A stretch of 64,000 nt of DNA from CBDCLY01 sp965218715 (GTDB taxonomy: Bacteria; Bacteroidota; Bacteroidia; Flavobacteriales_E; Vicingaceae), in contig CBDCLY010000002.1 of assembly GCA_965218715.1 (NCBI GenBank), positions 49,096 through 113,095 of the forward strand. The letters are read 5' to 3'. The first letter of the stretch is position 1. Every line of letters begins with the position of its first letter. Position numbers and translations under genes: made by a program. The notes below the pieces were generated by a model, which was not told the origin of the DNA, did no database searches, and saw only the letters and a program-made list of their open reading frames with translations. This document shows positions 35,601-42,190 of this stretch, in pieces.

Positions 35601-36701
35601 GGATTGCCAAGCGGATCAGTATTCCCAGTTGGAAATACAACTGTAAGCTTTGTAGCCCTAGATAGTGCTAGCGGATTATCTGACACTTGTAGCTTCGTAG
35701 TCTCAGTTGAAGCTGACATTACTGCACCAACTATCAGATGTAAGGATGCCATTGTAACATTAGATGCTACAACAGGCTTAGGAAGTCTTCCTGCAAGTGC
35801 TATCCACAAATGGTCTTACGACGATTGTAGTGGTGTTGCTAGTATGACGGCTTCTCAAACTTCATTTGACTTAACAGACGTTGGAGTAAATCAAATTACA
35901 TTAACCGTTACTGACTCAGCAGGAAATGCTGCAACATGTATCGCTGATGTAACTGTAATTGATCCAAATGCGATCAGCTACTGTAATGCTTCAGGAAATA
36001 GTTATTACGAATGGATCCAATCCATAAGTGTAAGTGGAAACACAAATAATTCTGGAAACGATGGTGGATATGGTAACTACACCGCTAGCCCAATTCAGTT
36101 AAATACAGGTTACAATAGCCTGACATTAACTCCAGGATACCGTGGAAGATCTTACAAAGAGTATTGGAGAGTTTGGATTGATTATAACAATGATGGAGAT
36201 TTCAATGATTGGGGTGAATGTGTTTATCAGAAAAAACGCAAGAACACTGTCTATGGTAGCTTCAACATCTCTAGCTCAAAAGCTGGTGGTACATACACCA
36301 TGAGAATTGGAATGCGTTATGGATCATATCCTAACCCATGTGGATACTGTGGTTATGGTGAATACGAGGATTATAAAGTTACCATCAGTGGTGGTCAAGG
36401 TAGAGTTAGAAATGGTGGAGAAACCTTTACTGCTCTAGAAGATGAATCCATCAAAGAGGTAACTCTTTATCCTAACCCTAACAACGGTAACTTCAGTCTT
36501 CAGTTTGAAGGCGAGTACACTTCTACTATCCAAGTGATTGTGCGCTCTGTAGATGGTAAGTTGGTTTACAACAAAACCATTAGCCCAGAGTCCTTTATGA
36601 ACAGATTAGATATTGATGTATCTACTCAAGCTAAAGGAATGTACATCATGCAAATTAGAGAAGGGGATTATGTGAAAACCATGAAGTTTAACAAATTCTA
36701 A
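26661..36701 (+). CDS. Giant surface protein, C-terminal part: HYR repeats, nested propellers, C-type lectin, GEVED, T9SS domain
   Basis: 3346 residues in the same frame as the gene at 24516; there is no signal peptide, and the true reading continues from 26547, so ATG 26661 is only the first Met. Order (residues from 26661): HYR-like repeats; NHL-like propeller (about 128-364); repeat; two acidic thrombospondin-3-like segments (about 470-497, 653-693); repeats; two canonical HYR domains (about 1132-1304); tandem array (1313-1709); six-blade YWTD propeller (1754-2020); array (2134-2608); HYR domain interrupted by a His/Asp-rich segment (2732-2824) and a C-type lectin domain (2834-2970); repeat; GEVED domain (3114-3244); T9SS type A domain with YPNP (3264-3346). 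Likely a secreted adhesin or glycan-binding fibre. Confidence 0.9.
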   Translation: MDATVYLDANGNVSISVADVDNGTVSNCPNGTVTVSPNSFTCSEVGANTVQLIVSDQSGNSDTATAIVTVVDTISPNALTQPVTIFLDQNGQATLAAADVNDNSSDACGIASMNLNQTSFDCTDLGASSAGGGTPVSGTFVTSVAQFNHSLGSGYDPNTNEFWFPTWAGSTVNRYDATTRASLGSFNVPSPDQLMQVWFDNTSGTDYYLAHWSGYSVTRRNATGGIVWTYNLGYLGAGVTTDDQYVYTYAYNQNYIRVLDKTTGAFVSNISVGGNMQCYGGLVHANGRLYIGGYVGFGNHPNNWAAVTVVDAVTGAFIESFLLSTSTSSSGLAFDGENLWVGNGSTSFAHQISDGNVFGGGAGADVQLVVTDVNGNTDTASAVITVVDSLAPTVIANDVTVSLDANGNASITLADVNGGVSDNCIIQDVYLSGNAAFNCSHVGANAIYVVATDSSGNIDSSMATVTVIGSDNDADGIPDVCDLDDDNDGITDLEECPPAEFFWSNPPTLNGNSATGTINGVNYTYNSSSTVQTEAGYQNHGIFPASFAIPNNNPIMNLDATNNTLVFDQPLLNPTLAFASIGNASLTVAVSFSDSVELIFANNTTLTAFNQISGTEGHAIVRFVGVYDSISFNYSAFENRVNFGFGADFSGVCDADGDGIQNQFDLDSDGDNCADALEAGHQDDDNDGLLGNSPVTVDANGLVLNQGGYTGTTALVNDSNQNVCNQPPVAVCQNITINTGANCDASITANDVDGGSSDPDGDVLSYAINNSGPFGVGTHTVTLTVTDPDGESDACTATVTVVDATPPTAICQNISVQLDANGNASITAADINNGSNDACGIAAISVSPSSFTCANVGTNTVTLTVTDIHGNIDTCSATVTVDDATPVFTVCVDPAITYTQGSCSAVVTYPNSASGLGVTGTYVLSGATTGSGLGDGSGLTYNLGTTIVTIFATNACGVDTCNVTVVVADTTAPTAICQNLTIQLDASGNASITAADVDNGSNDACGIASLAIDNGSFTCANVGPNTVTLTVTDNNGNTSTCTSTITVEDNVLPNAIAQDLTIQLDANGAASITAIDIDNGSNDACGIAALSVSPSSFACGDVGANTVTLTVTDNNNNVSTTTATVTVEDNTAPVITNCPVDMVLNNTLSNCLSIVSWMDPTVSDNCGAGQVAMSYSAPGINIITITNVSFANFPVGTTTVTATATDANGNSTNCFFDITIVDVEAPIITGCPASDVIVSSESGQCDAVVTWQPIVPSDNCPGVSLTASHLSGTVFPVGTTVVTYDAVDAVGNTAQCTFNVVVQDNEAPAAICQDLTIQLDASGNASITAADVDNGSNDACGIAALSVSPSSFTCANVGANTVTLTVTDVNGNVSTCTSTVTVEDNVAPNAIAQDITVQLDASGNVSITAADVDNGSNDACAITLAASPTSFTCSEVGANTVTLTVTDASGNVSTATSTVTVEDNVAPTAICQDITVQLDASGNVSITAADVDNGSNDACGVTLAINNSSFTCANVGANTVTLTVTDANGNASTCTSTVIVEDNVAPTAICQDITVQLDASGNVSITAADVDNGSNDACGVTLAINNSSFTCANVGANTVTLTVTDANGNASTCTSTVTVEDNVAPNAIAQDITVQLDASGNVSITAADIDNGSNDACGISISASPTSFTCAEVGANTVTLTVTDANGNVSIVTATVTVEDNVAPVVITQNATVYLDANGQGSISTSDIDNGSNDACGISSLSLNQTSFDCADVSGNCNGSSSSLYWSTIGNSGQVIGSDLQGNNQTVVATNQTTPVGIAYDETNNLLYWSDNQTGKVYKANGDGTNVSVLDSNLLSPFDVAIDVSTQTLYYSDNVGIYSNNTAGTARVTIVGSQFVTGLFLDEANNHLYYSNYPVEIRRVDLDGTNNILVESNTAAFDLYYISSSSELFWTDISTGDVFRKTGTNPKVSIANNSTSGGIFYGIFIDEANSRLYYTDVNSQLVISSELDGTNPITIYDGSAQFAQPIYITLGNNGGSSCNTNSVSLTVTDVNGNSSIGNAIVTVVDTIAPVASCMDITVQLDALGNASITAADVDGGSSDACGVDSIAIDVTSFTCANVGPNTVTLSVFDVNGNSSTCTATVTVEDNVAPIAIAQDITVQLDASGNVSITAADIDNGSNDACGVTLAASPTSFTCAEVGANTVTLTVTDANGNVSTTTSTVIVEDNVAPTAICQDITVQLDASGNVSITAADVDNGSNDACGVTLAINNSSFTCANVGANTVTLTVTDANGNASTCTSTVTVEDNVAPIAIAQDITVQLDASGNVSITAADIDNGSNDACGITIAASPTSFTCAEVGSNTVTLTVTDANGNVSTTTSTVTVEDNIAPTAICQDITVQLDASGNVSITAADVDNGSNDACGVTLAINNSSFTCANVGANTVTLTVTDANGNASTCTSTVTVEDNVVPNPIAQDITVQLDASGNVSITPGDIDNGSNDACGIASLAIDLSSFTCSEVGPNTVTLTVTDNNGNVSTTNAIVTVEDNVAPIAIAQDITVQLDATGNVSITAADVDNGSNDACGVSLAVSPSSFTCSEVGANTVTLTVTDPNSNVSTTTSTVTVEDNVAPAMLCNSFTATLDNTGMAVITTAQVDGGSSDACGIASISIDKTSFNCQDVGNNVVTLTATDVNGNVATCTAIIYVEDPTLQLEMSDCQDDITLTCENATDTVWFDAPTVRSISNLCGISCSPADTLICNVSGHGNGHGHHIHGHHDDDDGHGHHDDDDGNGHHDDDDGHGHHDDDDGGNNCSSSHGHNSNGNSCHGNRHGHGGHGNGHYSHGNGHGYGHYSCQTVCTYANPADHAIPGYTFLGRLGDKKYYVSNSKYNYWSQAEALASNYGGHLAVINSQAENDFIEDAVDNDKVWIGLSDHVTEGSYNWTNGDPLSYTNWDKNEPKAYTSSSKTGKRDYTVMYKKGKWRMKDYNSRYKYVMEVPCNNSRLSVRQIAGLPSGSVFPVGNTTVSFVALDSASGLSDTCSFVVSVEADITAPTIRCKDAIVTLDATTGLGSLPASAIHKWSYDDCSGVASMTASQTSFDLTDVGVNQITLTVTDSAGNAATCIADVTVIDPNAISYCNASGNSYYEWIQSISVSGNTNNSGNDGGYGNYTASPIQLNTGYNSLTLTPGYRGRSYKEYWRVWIDYNNDGDFNDWGECVYQKKRKNTVYGSFNISSSKAGGTYTMRIGMRYGSYPNPCGYCGYGEYEDYKVTISGGQGRVRNGGETFTALEDESIKEVTLYPNPNNGNFSLQFEGEYTSTIQVIVRSVDGKLVYNKTISPESFMNRLDIDVSTQAKGMYIMQIREGDYVKTMKFNKF
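30597..31784 (+). repeat. Tandem array 1: five HYR-like coding repeats, period 237-240 bp
   Basis: The segment beginning CAAGACATCACTGTTCAA recurs at 30597, 30837, 31074, 31311 and 31548. The first spacing is 240 and the others exactly 237 bases (79 codons). Units fall into a cysteine-rich form (TAICQD...STCTSTV) and a form without that pair (NAIAQD...STATSTV). The next, diverged unit at 31785 carries the YWTD propeller. Confidence 0.95.
33060..34484 (+). repeat. Tandem array 2: six HYR-like coding repeats, period 237-240 bp
   Basis: Units begin at 33060, 33297, 33534, 33771, 34008 and 34248, with spacings of 237 except for one of 240. They alternate without-pair, with-pair, without, with, without, without the second cysteine pair, which indicates duplication of a two-unit block of 474 bases. 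The unit at 33297 encodes the same 79 residues as the unit at 31311 in array 1. Confidence 0.95.
34855..35130 (+). repeat. His/Asp/Gly-rich low-complexity coding segment
   Basis: Short units of the form GHGHHDDDDG repeat four times, followed by a Gly/His/Asn stretch with scattered Cys. The codons for His, Gly and Asp (CAY, GGN, GAY) are mixed, so the repeat is maintained at protein level rather than being a simple DNA expansion. Such segments bind transition metals or calcium. It sits immediately before the C-type lectin domain of the giant protein. Confidence 0.9.
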
Positions 36702-36736
36702 TCTTAGATTGCCAAACGAAACAATTAGTTTCAAAG

Positions 36737-36768
36737 AAAGAGGTGCAGCAATGCACCTCTTTTTTTTT
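36737..36768 (+). terminator. Intrinsic terminator after the giant surface gene
   Basis: AAAGAGGTGCA (36737-36747) and TGCACCTCTTT (36752-36762) form an 11-bp stem around GCAA and run into eight T residues to 36768. It lies 36 bases after the stop at 36701. Confidence 0.9.
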
Positions 36769-37082
36769 GCAAGTTTCTCTGGATAATGTAATTGACCTAA
36801 AGCAATCATTAATCAACAGGAAAATTTTCCTTTAACTCGCTTAATCTTTAAAGACTGTGCATATCGATATAGTTCGCTATTGTTCACACCTTATTAGATA
36901 AATGCAATTGTGATGCTTTAATCATTTTAGGAATGGCTTTAACTCAGTATTCTTAAGGCTAGCAGACTACTACTCTACTTCACAGATAAGTTCAAAGTAT
37001 AGAGATGCTTCCTTGGCATAGTATTTAGCTATGCTATCTCAATTGCAACTATTAAGAAAGGGGGACAAAAACCAATATTGAC
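36769..37082. other. Intergenic region with no gene seen
   Basis: This A+T-rich gap separates the giant gene from the convergent SGNH-protein gene. I find no credible open frame, tRNA or leader. Two small symmetric elements are present: the palindrome GGAAAATTTTCC at 36819-36830 and a 6-bp hairpin GCATAG...CTATGC at 37016-37034, about 50 bases after the SGNH gene's stop on the minus strand but without a T-run. Confidence 0.7.
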
Positions 37083-38345
37083 CTATCGAATCAATAAAAG
37101 CTTTCTGCTAAGCATTTGGTTTTGGTATCGGAATCGAATAAAATAAACTCCTGGTTTCAAATCCGAAAGAGAGATTTGATTTTGTTCTAATGGAGTATTT
37201 TTAATAAAACGCCCGGACTGATCATAAACTTGAACGTTCTTTATTTCATGGCTTGGAACTGAGCAACTCATATTGCCATTACTTGGATTAGGATAAAAGA
37301 AAGTTTGTTTCTGCTCTACTTGTTTTTCATTTAAACCAGTGTGAATAATTCTGACACTGTCGTGAAAAATTTCAGTTGATCCACAATTAGTTACGCGATG
37401 ACTAACATAATAAAACCCAGTATCAGAAAAGGTGTGCGTAGGGTTTGCTAGTATGGATTGATTGCCATCTCCAAACACCCATAAATGTTGCCCTTGAGAT
37501 TGGAAAGGAATAAATTGTACTTGAAGGCCAGCATGAAATGTTCCAAATTCAGCATCCAAATCATAGGCACCCACCTTCCATTTTAACAAACTATCAAAGG
37601 CAACAGCTTTAGCAGCAGATTTTATCTTCACCCAGTCGCTATTATGAATGCCAGGATTATATATTATCTGGTTTGGGTCTTTTCTCAGGATAACAGAATA
37701 GAAAGTACATGCCGCTGCAAAACTTCCAGACAAGGAAGGGTGACTTCCATCTTGTGCATACAATTCAATTTGTGGGTGATTACTTCTGATGTAATTCCAA
37801 ACAGCTCCAACAGGAGAGACAACAGCATTGTTAAGGTCTGCCATTTGTCGGTACCTTAGATTCAACATGCTATCCATACCTTGATATGTGCATAATGGCT
37901 GAAAGAACTGGCAATTTTGAGCGTCACCATTTTTTCTTCCCCATGTCATGTAAAACATGGTTTCCGCGCAAGAATCGGCCGCATTTATTGTGCTATCTAA
38001 TTTTCTGGCAAAAGGGAACACTTGTGTTTGAACTTGAGCGTTCGGAAATGAAGGCCTCTGACTTTGTTCTTGTAAAACAACAAAATCCCAACCACCTTGA
38101 TTGATTAAATTAAGGCTTGGATTATAGTTGCTATGCCCTTGTAAGGTATACCCACCTGGTGTTACTTGTGAGTTGATTATGGTATCTCCCGTTGAGTTTG
38201 CACAACTCGAAATCATATTCGGGAGATTGTTAACATTGGTATATGAGTTTCCAAGAAACAATACCTTTTTCTTTTGGGCAAAGGTCTTGTTTCCTATTCC
38301 AAAATACAGGATTCCAGCCACTGCCAAACAAGCAATCTTTTTCAT
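37083..38345 (-). CDS. T9SS-exported SGNH/GDSL hydrolase with PKD domain
   Basis: The ATG at 38345 starts a signal peptide (MKKIACLAVAGILYFG, cleavage near TFAQ); the longer upstream frame only mirrors the glycine-rich tail of the next gene. An SGNH hydrolase domain begins KVLFLGNSYTNVNNLP, where GNS carries the nucleophile Ser, and ends with YAQDGSHPSLSGSFAAA, the Asp-x-x-His pair. A PKD domain (WVFGDGNQSILANPTHTFSDTG) follows. The last 75 residues are a T9SS type A sorting domain (FYPNPSNG and GVYFIRF). The 420-residue protein should reach the cell surface, perhaps as an esterase acting on glycans, but the substrate is unknown. Confidence 0.85.
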   Translation of the reverse strand: MKKIACLAVAGILYFGIGNKTFAQKKKVLFLGNSYTNVNNLPNMISSCANSTGDTIINSQVTPGGYTLQGHSNYNPSLNLINQGGWDFVVLQEQSQRPSFPNAQVQTQVFPFARKLDSTINAADSCAETMFYMTWGRKNGDAQNCQFFQPLCTYQGMDSMLNLRYRQMADLNNAVVSPVGAVWNYIRSNHPQIELYAQDGSHPSLSGSFAAACTFYSVILRKDPNQIIYNPGIHNSDWVKIKSAAKAVAFDSLLKWKVGAYDLDAEFGTFHAGLQVQFIPFQSQGQHLWVFGDGNQSILANPTHTFSDTGFYYVSHRVTNCGSTEIFHDSVRIIHTGLNEKQVEQKQTFFYPNPSNGNMSCSVPSHEIKNVQVYDQSGRFIKNTPLEQNQISLSDLKPGVYFIRFRYQNQMLSRKLLLIR

Positions 38346-38355
38346 AAAAATAGTT

Positions 38356-39171
38356 TTACCAACTTCCGCCAGCACCACCGCCGCCAAAACTTCCGCCACC
38401 GAAGCCACCAAAGCCGCCTCCACCAAAATTGCCAAAGCCTCCGTTACCAGAACGAAAATTTTGATACCGGCCATGATGTCTATTGCTTGACGAATTTAAA
38501 AGCCAAAAGGCTGCCCAAAAGCCTAAATTATTTGTTTTTGCATAGTGTTTGGCATTACTTGCAAAGCGAACAATCATGAATAGAATCGCAAAAAACAAAA
38601 AGATAATGGGAAAGACTGGTATCGATTTTTTACTCTTTTTATGGTAAGAATCAGCAGTGTATTCACCTCTGCTTACCTCCATTATAACATTTAAGGCTGA
38701 AGATACTCCAGTAAAATAGTCGTTGTTTTTAAAATGAGGAATCATTTCTTTGCTTACCAAGCGTTTCAAAAAAGCATCAGGTAATGCTCCTTCTAAACCA
38801 TATCCTGTAGCAATAAACACTTCTCCCTTAGAAGAGCTAGTTTTAGGTTTTAAGAGAACCACTACACCATTGTTGAATTTTGCATCTCCAACACCCCATT
38901 GTTCGCCAATCTGATAAGCATATGATGAAGGATCATATCCACATAAATCCAAAATAGTTAACACTACAATTTGTGTAGAAGTTTCATTATTAAAAATGCG
39001 CAATTCCTTCTCCATTTTATTGGACTGATTGGAATTAAACACTTTCGCAAAATCGTTGACTAATCGTGGTTGATTTGGCGAATCTGGAAAGCAATCCTTC
39101 GCTGACAAAGAATTGATTGAAACAATTCCAACAAGAATAAATAGAATAATTTGGAGCTTCTTTCTAATCAT
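38356..39171 (-). CDS. TPM-domain (YgcG-like) protein with Gly-rich tail
   Basis: A signal peptide is followed by a TPM domain (LVNDFAKVFNSNQSNKMEKELRIFNNETSTQIVVLT, GYGLEGALPDAFLKRLV), one membrane helix (PVFPIIFLFFAILFMIV) and a Gly/Phe/Ser-rich C-terminal tail ending GGSW. This is the classic YgcG/TPM layout. I take the ATG at 39171, which overlaps the preceding TPM gene by 8 bases; GTG and ATG codons further upstream are less likely. It belongs to a lemA-TPM-TPM unit. The function of these proteins is unsettled, with roles in photosystem repair or envelope protein complexes proposed elsewhere. Confidence 0.85.
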   Translation of the reverse strand: MIRKKLQIILFILVGIVSINSLSAKDCFPDSPNQPRLVNDFAKVFNSNQSNKMEKELRIFNNETSTQIVVLTILDLCGYDPSSYAYQIGEQWGVGDAKFNNGVVVLLKPKTSSSKGEVFIATGYGLEGALPDAFLKRLVSKEMIPHFKNNDYFTGVSSALNVIMEVSRGEYTADSYHKKSKKSIPVFPIIFLFFAILFMIVRFASNAKHYAKTNNLGFWAAFWLLNSSSNRHHGRYQNFRSGNGGFGNFGGGGFGGFGGGSFGGGGAGGSW

Positions 39172-39601
39172 TGCCAAAAGAAACATCGTCACTTAATTCA
39201 TTCTTGTCATCACTTGCCAAAGGAAAATGTTCGCCAAGTTGTTTACCTGCCTCAATTACTCCTTCAACTAGACCTTCAGTAAATTGAGCTTTTTTGAAGA
39301 AATTCAACATCAAATTTGAAACTTGGTCCCAAAATCCATCTGGAACTTTAGAATTGATTCCAATATCACCTAAAATTGCAAATTGTCTATCCTTAAGAGC
39401 CAAATAGAAAAGTACGCCATTTCTAAGATTGGTCTTGTGCATTTTTAATTCCTCGAAAATATATGCTGCTCGATCTAAAGTCTCGTCTTTACAAGTATTT
39501 TCTATGTGCACCTTTATTTCTCCTGAAGTGTGCTTCTCCGCTTCCTGAATAGCAGTTCTTATCTGAGCTTGCTGCTCTTCTGTAAATAAATCTTTTGCCA
39601 T
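39164..39601 (-). CDS. TPM-domain protein, short cytoplasmic-type
   Basis: This 145-residue protein is essentially one TPM domain: IRTAIQEAEKHTSGEIKVHIENTC at the start, NGVLFYLALKDRQFAILGDIGIN in the centre and an acidic C-terminus. It has no signal peptide, unlike the neighbouring TPM protein. It starts two bases after the LemA stop region and overlaps the next gene by 8 bases, so the three form an operon. Confidence 0.85.
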   Translation of the reverse strand: MAKDLFTEEQQAQIRTAIQEAEKHTSGEIKVHIENTCKDETLDRAAYIFEELKMHKTNLRNGVLFYLALKDRQFAILGDIGINSKVPDGFWDQVSNLMLNFFKKAQFTEGLVEGVIEAGKQLGEHFPLASDDKNELSDDVSFGND

Positions 39602-39603
39602 GA

Positions 39604-40182
39604 TTAAAATTCTACTGTTGGGACTTCCTCTGCTCCTGCTTCGGCTTCAAAGTAACCTTTCTTCTCAAAATCAAACCAAGAAGCATACATCACTCGTGGA
39701 AATTGTTTGATATAGGTATTGTAATTTTTTGTCGCATCATTGAACTTCATACGTTCTACAGCAATTCGATTTTCTGTTCCCTCCAATTGAGCTTGTAGTT
39801 CTAAGAAATTTTGATTTGCTTTAAGATCCGGGTAACGTTCAACAGTGACCAACAACCTAGACAATGCGCCACTTAACTGACTTTGGGCTTTCTGAAACTT
39901 CGCAATATTCTCCGGACTTAAATCCTCGGAACTGATGTTAATTGATGTAGCTTTTGATCTTGCTTCAATAACTCCTGTTAATGTTTCCTGCTCAAAATCT
40001 GCATAACCTTTTACTGTGTTTACAGGATTAGGAATCAAATCTGCCCGTCTTTGGTACACATTCTCAACTTGAGCCCACTGGCCATCTACTGATTCACTTT
40101 TTTCTACCATAGAATTATATCCGCATGAGCTCAAAAAGAAAGCTGCAAATAATAGTAGGCTGATTTGTTTTACTTGTTTCAT
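39604..40182 (-). CDS. lemA: LemA family lipoprotein
   Basis: LemA proteins are membrane-anchored helical proteins. Here a lipoprotein signal (lipobox SSC in FFLSSCGYNS) precedes the conserved WAQVENVYQRRADLIPNPVNTVKGY block and the later NRIAVERMKFNDATKNYNTYIKQFP, which are diagnostic. The 192 residues match the family. It heads the lemA-TPM-TPM operon; this linkage is widespread in bacteria. Confidence 0.93.
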   Translation of the reverse strand: MKQVKQISLLLFAAFFLSSCGYNSMVEKSESVDGQWAQVENVYQRRADLIPNPVNTVKGYADFEQETLTGVIEARSKATSINISSEDLSPENIAKFQKAQSQLSGALSRLLVTVERYPDLKANQNFLELQAQLEGTENRIAVERMKFNDATKNYNTYIKQFPRVMYASWFDFEKKGYFEAEAGAEEVPTVEF

Positions 40183-40209
40183 TTTTTGTTTTTTAGTTTC
40201 AATGTTGGA

Positions 40210-42084
40210 TTAAATTAATTCAACACTTCTTTTAATAAATTTACTTAGGTCTTCTCCCTTCAATAGGTTCTGAGATAGAAGGGCCAAATCACTTGCTTGT
40301 TGAGCCATTTCTTTTTGTTTACTCTCATCCTTCTCACTTAAGATCTTACCAATTAATGGATGATTGCTGTTTACCGACAAATTGTACATTTCTGGCATTG
40401 CACCCATTCCCATCATACCTCCGCCACCAACAGCGTTCATGTCTTTCATTCTTCTCATGAATTCCGCTTGCGTAATGGTCATTGGTTGGTCCTTTTCACT
40501 TAAACTCACAAAATTTACTGTGAACTTTTCCTTTGGAACTACAGACTCAATAACGGGTTGAAGTTTCTTCTCGTCATCCTCAGTAAGTTTAGAAGGTATC
40601 TCCTCATCTTTTTGAATCAATTTGTCGATAGTATCTCCATCAACTCTAGTAAAGCTAATGTTTTCTTCCGACTGTTCTAACTTACCAACCAAATGGGCTG
40701 ATAAAGGGGTATCCATTATCAAAACATCATAAGATTTGTCTTTTGCAGCACTAATGTAACTGTGCTGATCTTCTACATTAGAGGTATACAATACCACCAA
40801 CTTCTTATCCTTATCCGTTTGTAGGTCTTTAATGTGATCTTGATACTCTTCAAATGTGAAATATTTGCCCTCTACATTTTTGTACAGCGTAAATTTCTTG
40901 GCCTTCTCTGCAAATTTTTCATCTGAAAGAATTCCATACTCGATGAATATTTTAATGTCGTCCCATTTTTCTTCAAATGCTTTACGATCATTTTTGAACA
41001 AACCTTCTAATTTGTCTGCAACCTTTTTACTAATGTAATTGGAGATTTTTTTCACATTTCCATCACTTTGCAAATATGATCTTGAAACATTTAAAGGAAT
41101 ATCTGGAGAATCTATTACACCGTGCAACAAGGTTAAAAAATCTGGAACAATTCCTTCAACTGAATCAGTTACAAAAACTTGATTACTATACAATTGAATT
41201 TTATCTTTTTGAACCTCTAAATTATTTTTCAACTTAGGAAAGTATAAAATACCAGTTAAGTTAAAAGGATAGTCAACGTTCAAATGAATATTGAACAAAG
41301 GCTCTTGAAAGTTCATTGGATACAACTCTCTGTAAAAGTTAGTATAATCCTCATCACTTAAATCGCTTGGTTTTTTGGTCCATGCAGGTGAGTTATTGTT
41401 GATGATGTTATCCAAAACTATTGTTTCTTCTTTTTTGTCATCTTCTTCGCCTATGGTTTTCTTTTCTTCCTTAGTCCCAAATTTTATTGGAATAGGCATG
41501 AATTTACAATACTTGTTCAGTAGGGTTTGAATTCTAGCCTCTTCCATGTACTCCATTGCATCATCAGACAAGTGCAAAACAATAGATGTACCTCTACTCT
41601 TTTGAGTCTTGTCTTCTTCAAGGCTAAAATTTGGGCTACCATCACATTCCCATTTAACTGCCTTAGAACCCTCAGTATGTGAAAGTGAAAAGATCTCTAC
41701 TTTATCAGCCACCATGAAGGAAGAATAAAATCCTAAACCAAAATGACCAATTATACTTGCCTTGTCTTTGTACTTTTCTACAAATTCTTCTGCTCCAGAA
41801 AATGCAATTTGGTTGATGTATTTTTCAACCTCATCAGCAGTCATTCCAACACCTTGATCAAGTATGCTTAATGTTTTCTTCTTCTTGTCGATCTTAACTT
41901 CTATGCCTAGATCCTTTATTTCACCTTTCACTTCCCCTAGATTACTTAAAGTAAGTAATTTCTGAGATGCGTCTACTGCATTGGAAACCAATTCTCTAAG
42001 GAAAATTTCTTGGTCTGAATATAAAAATTGCTTAATGATTGGGAAAATATTTTCCGTTTGTACGTTAATCTGTCCTTTTGCCAT
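40210..42084 (-). CDS. htpG: Molecular chaperone HtpG (Hsp90)
   Basis: This is a 624-residue bacterial Hsp90 starting MAKGQINVQTENIFPIIKQF; a further 30 residues upstream in frame are not part of the family. The N-terminal ATPase domain shows FLRELVSNAVDASQKL, DQGVGMT and GHFGLGFYSSFMVADKV. The middle domain has LNVSRSYLQSD with the catalytic Arg, and the C-terminal dimerisation domain follows. It is a cytoplasmic ATP-dependent chaperone. It precedes the lemA group by 27 bases on the same strand but is probably independent in function. Confidence 0.96.
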   Translation of the reverse strand: MAKGQINVQTENIFPIIKQFLYSDQEIFLRELVSNAVDASQKLLTLSNLGEVKGEIKDLGIEVKIDKKKKTLSILDQGVGMTADEVEKYINQIAFSGAEEFVEKYKDKASIIGHFGLGFYSSFMVADKVEIFSLSHTEGSKAVKWECDGSPNFSLEEDKTQKSRGTSIVLHLSDDAMEYMEEARIQTLLNKYCKFMPIPIKFGTKEEKKTIGEEDDKKEETIVLDNIINNNSPAWTKKPSDLSDEDYTNFYRELYPMNFQEPLFNIHLNVDYPFNLTGILYFPKLKNNLEVQKDKIQLYSNQVFVTDSVEGIVPDFLTLLHGVIDSPDIPLNVSRSYLQSDGNVKKISNYISKKVADKLEGLFKNDRKAFEEKWDDIKIFIEYGILSDEKFAEKAKKFTLYKNVEGKYFTFEEYQDHIKDLQTDKDKKLVVLYTSNVEDQHSYISAAKDKSYDVLIMDTPLSAHLVGKLEQSEENISFTRVDGDTIDKLIQKDEEIPSKLTEDDEKKLQPVIESVVPKEKFTVNFVSLSEKDQPMTITQAEFMRRMKDMNAVGGGGMMGMGAMPEMYNLSVNSNHPLIGKILSEKDESKQKEMAQQASDLALLSQNLLKGEDLSKFIKRSVELI

Positions 42085-42190
42085 GTTTAATCTATTTTTT
42101 CTGTTTTTTAAACGATTTTGCCCTGTTTTCAAATGATATGCCAGACGAATTAGATGACAAAATGTCGTATACAAATACTAAATTTATCAG

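Noticed and set aside
36819..36830. Palindrome GGAAAATTTTCC as an operator
   Set aside because: It is short, A+T-rich and lies between two convergent genes, where no promoter is expected.
38346..38474. 43-residue N-terminal extension of the SGNH protein
   Set aside because: It overlaps the Gly-rich tail of the TPM gene in another frame, and the signal peptide begins at 38345.
42085..42174. 30-residue N-terminal extension of HtpG
   Set aside because: The family begins at MAKGQINV; the extension contains no recognisable sequence and covers the likely promoter.
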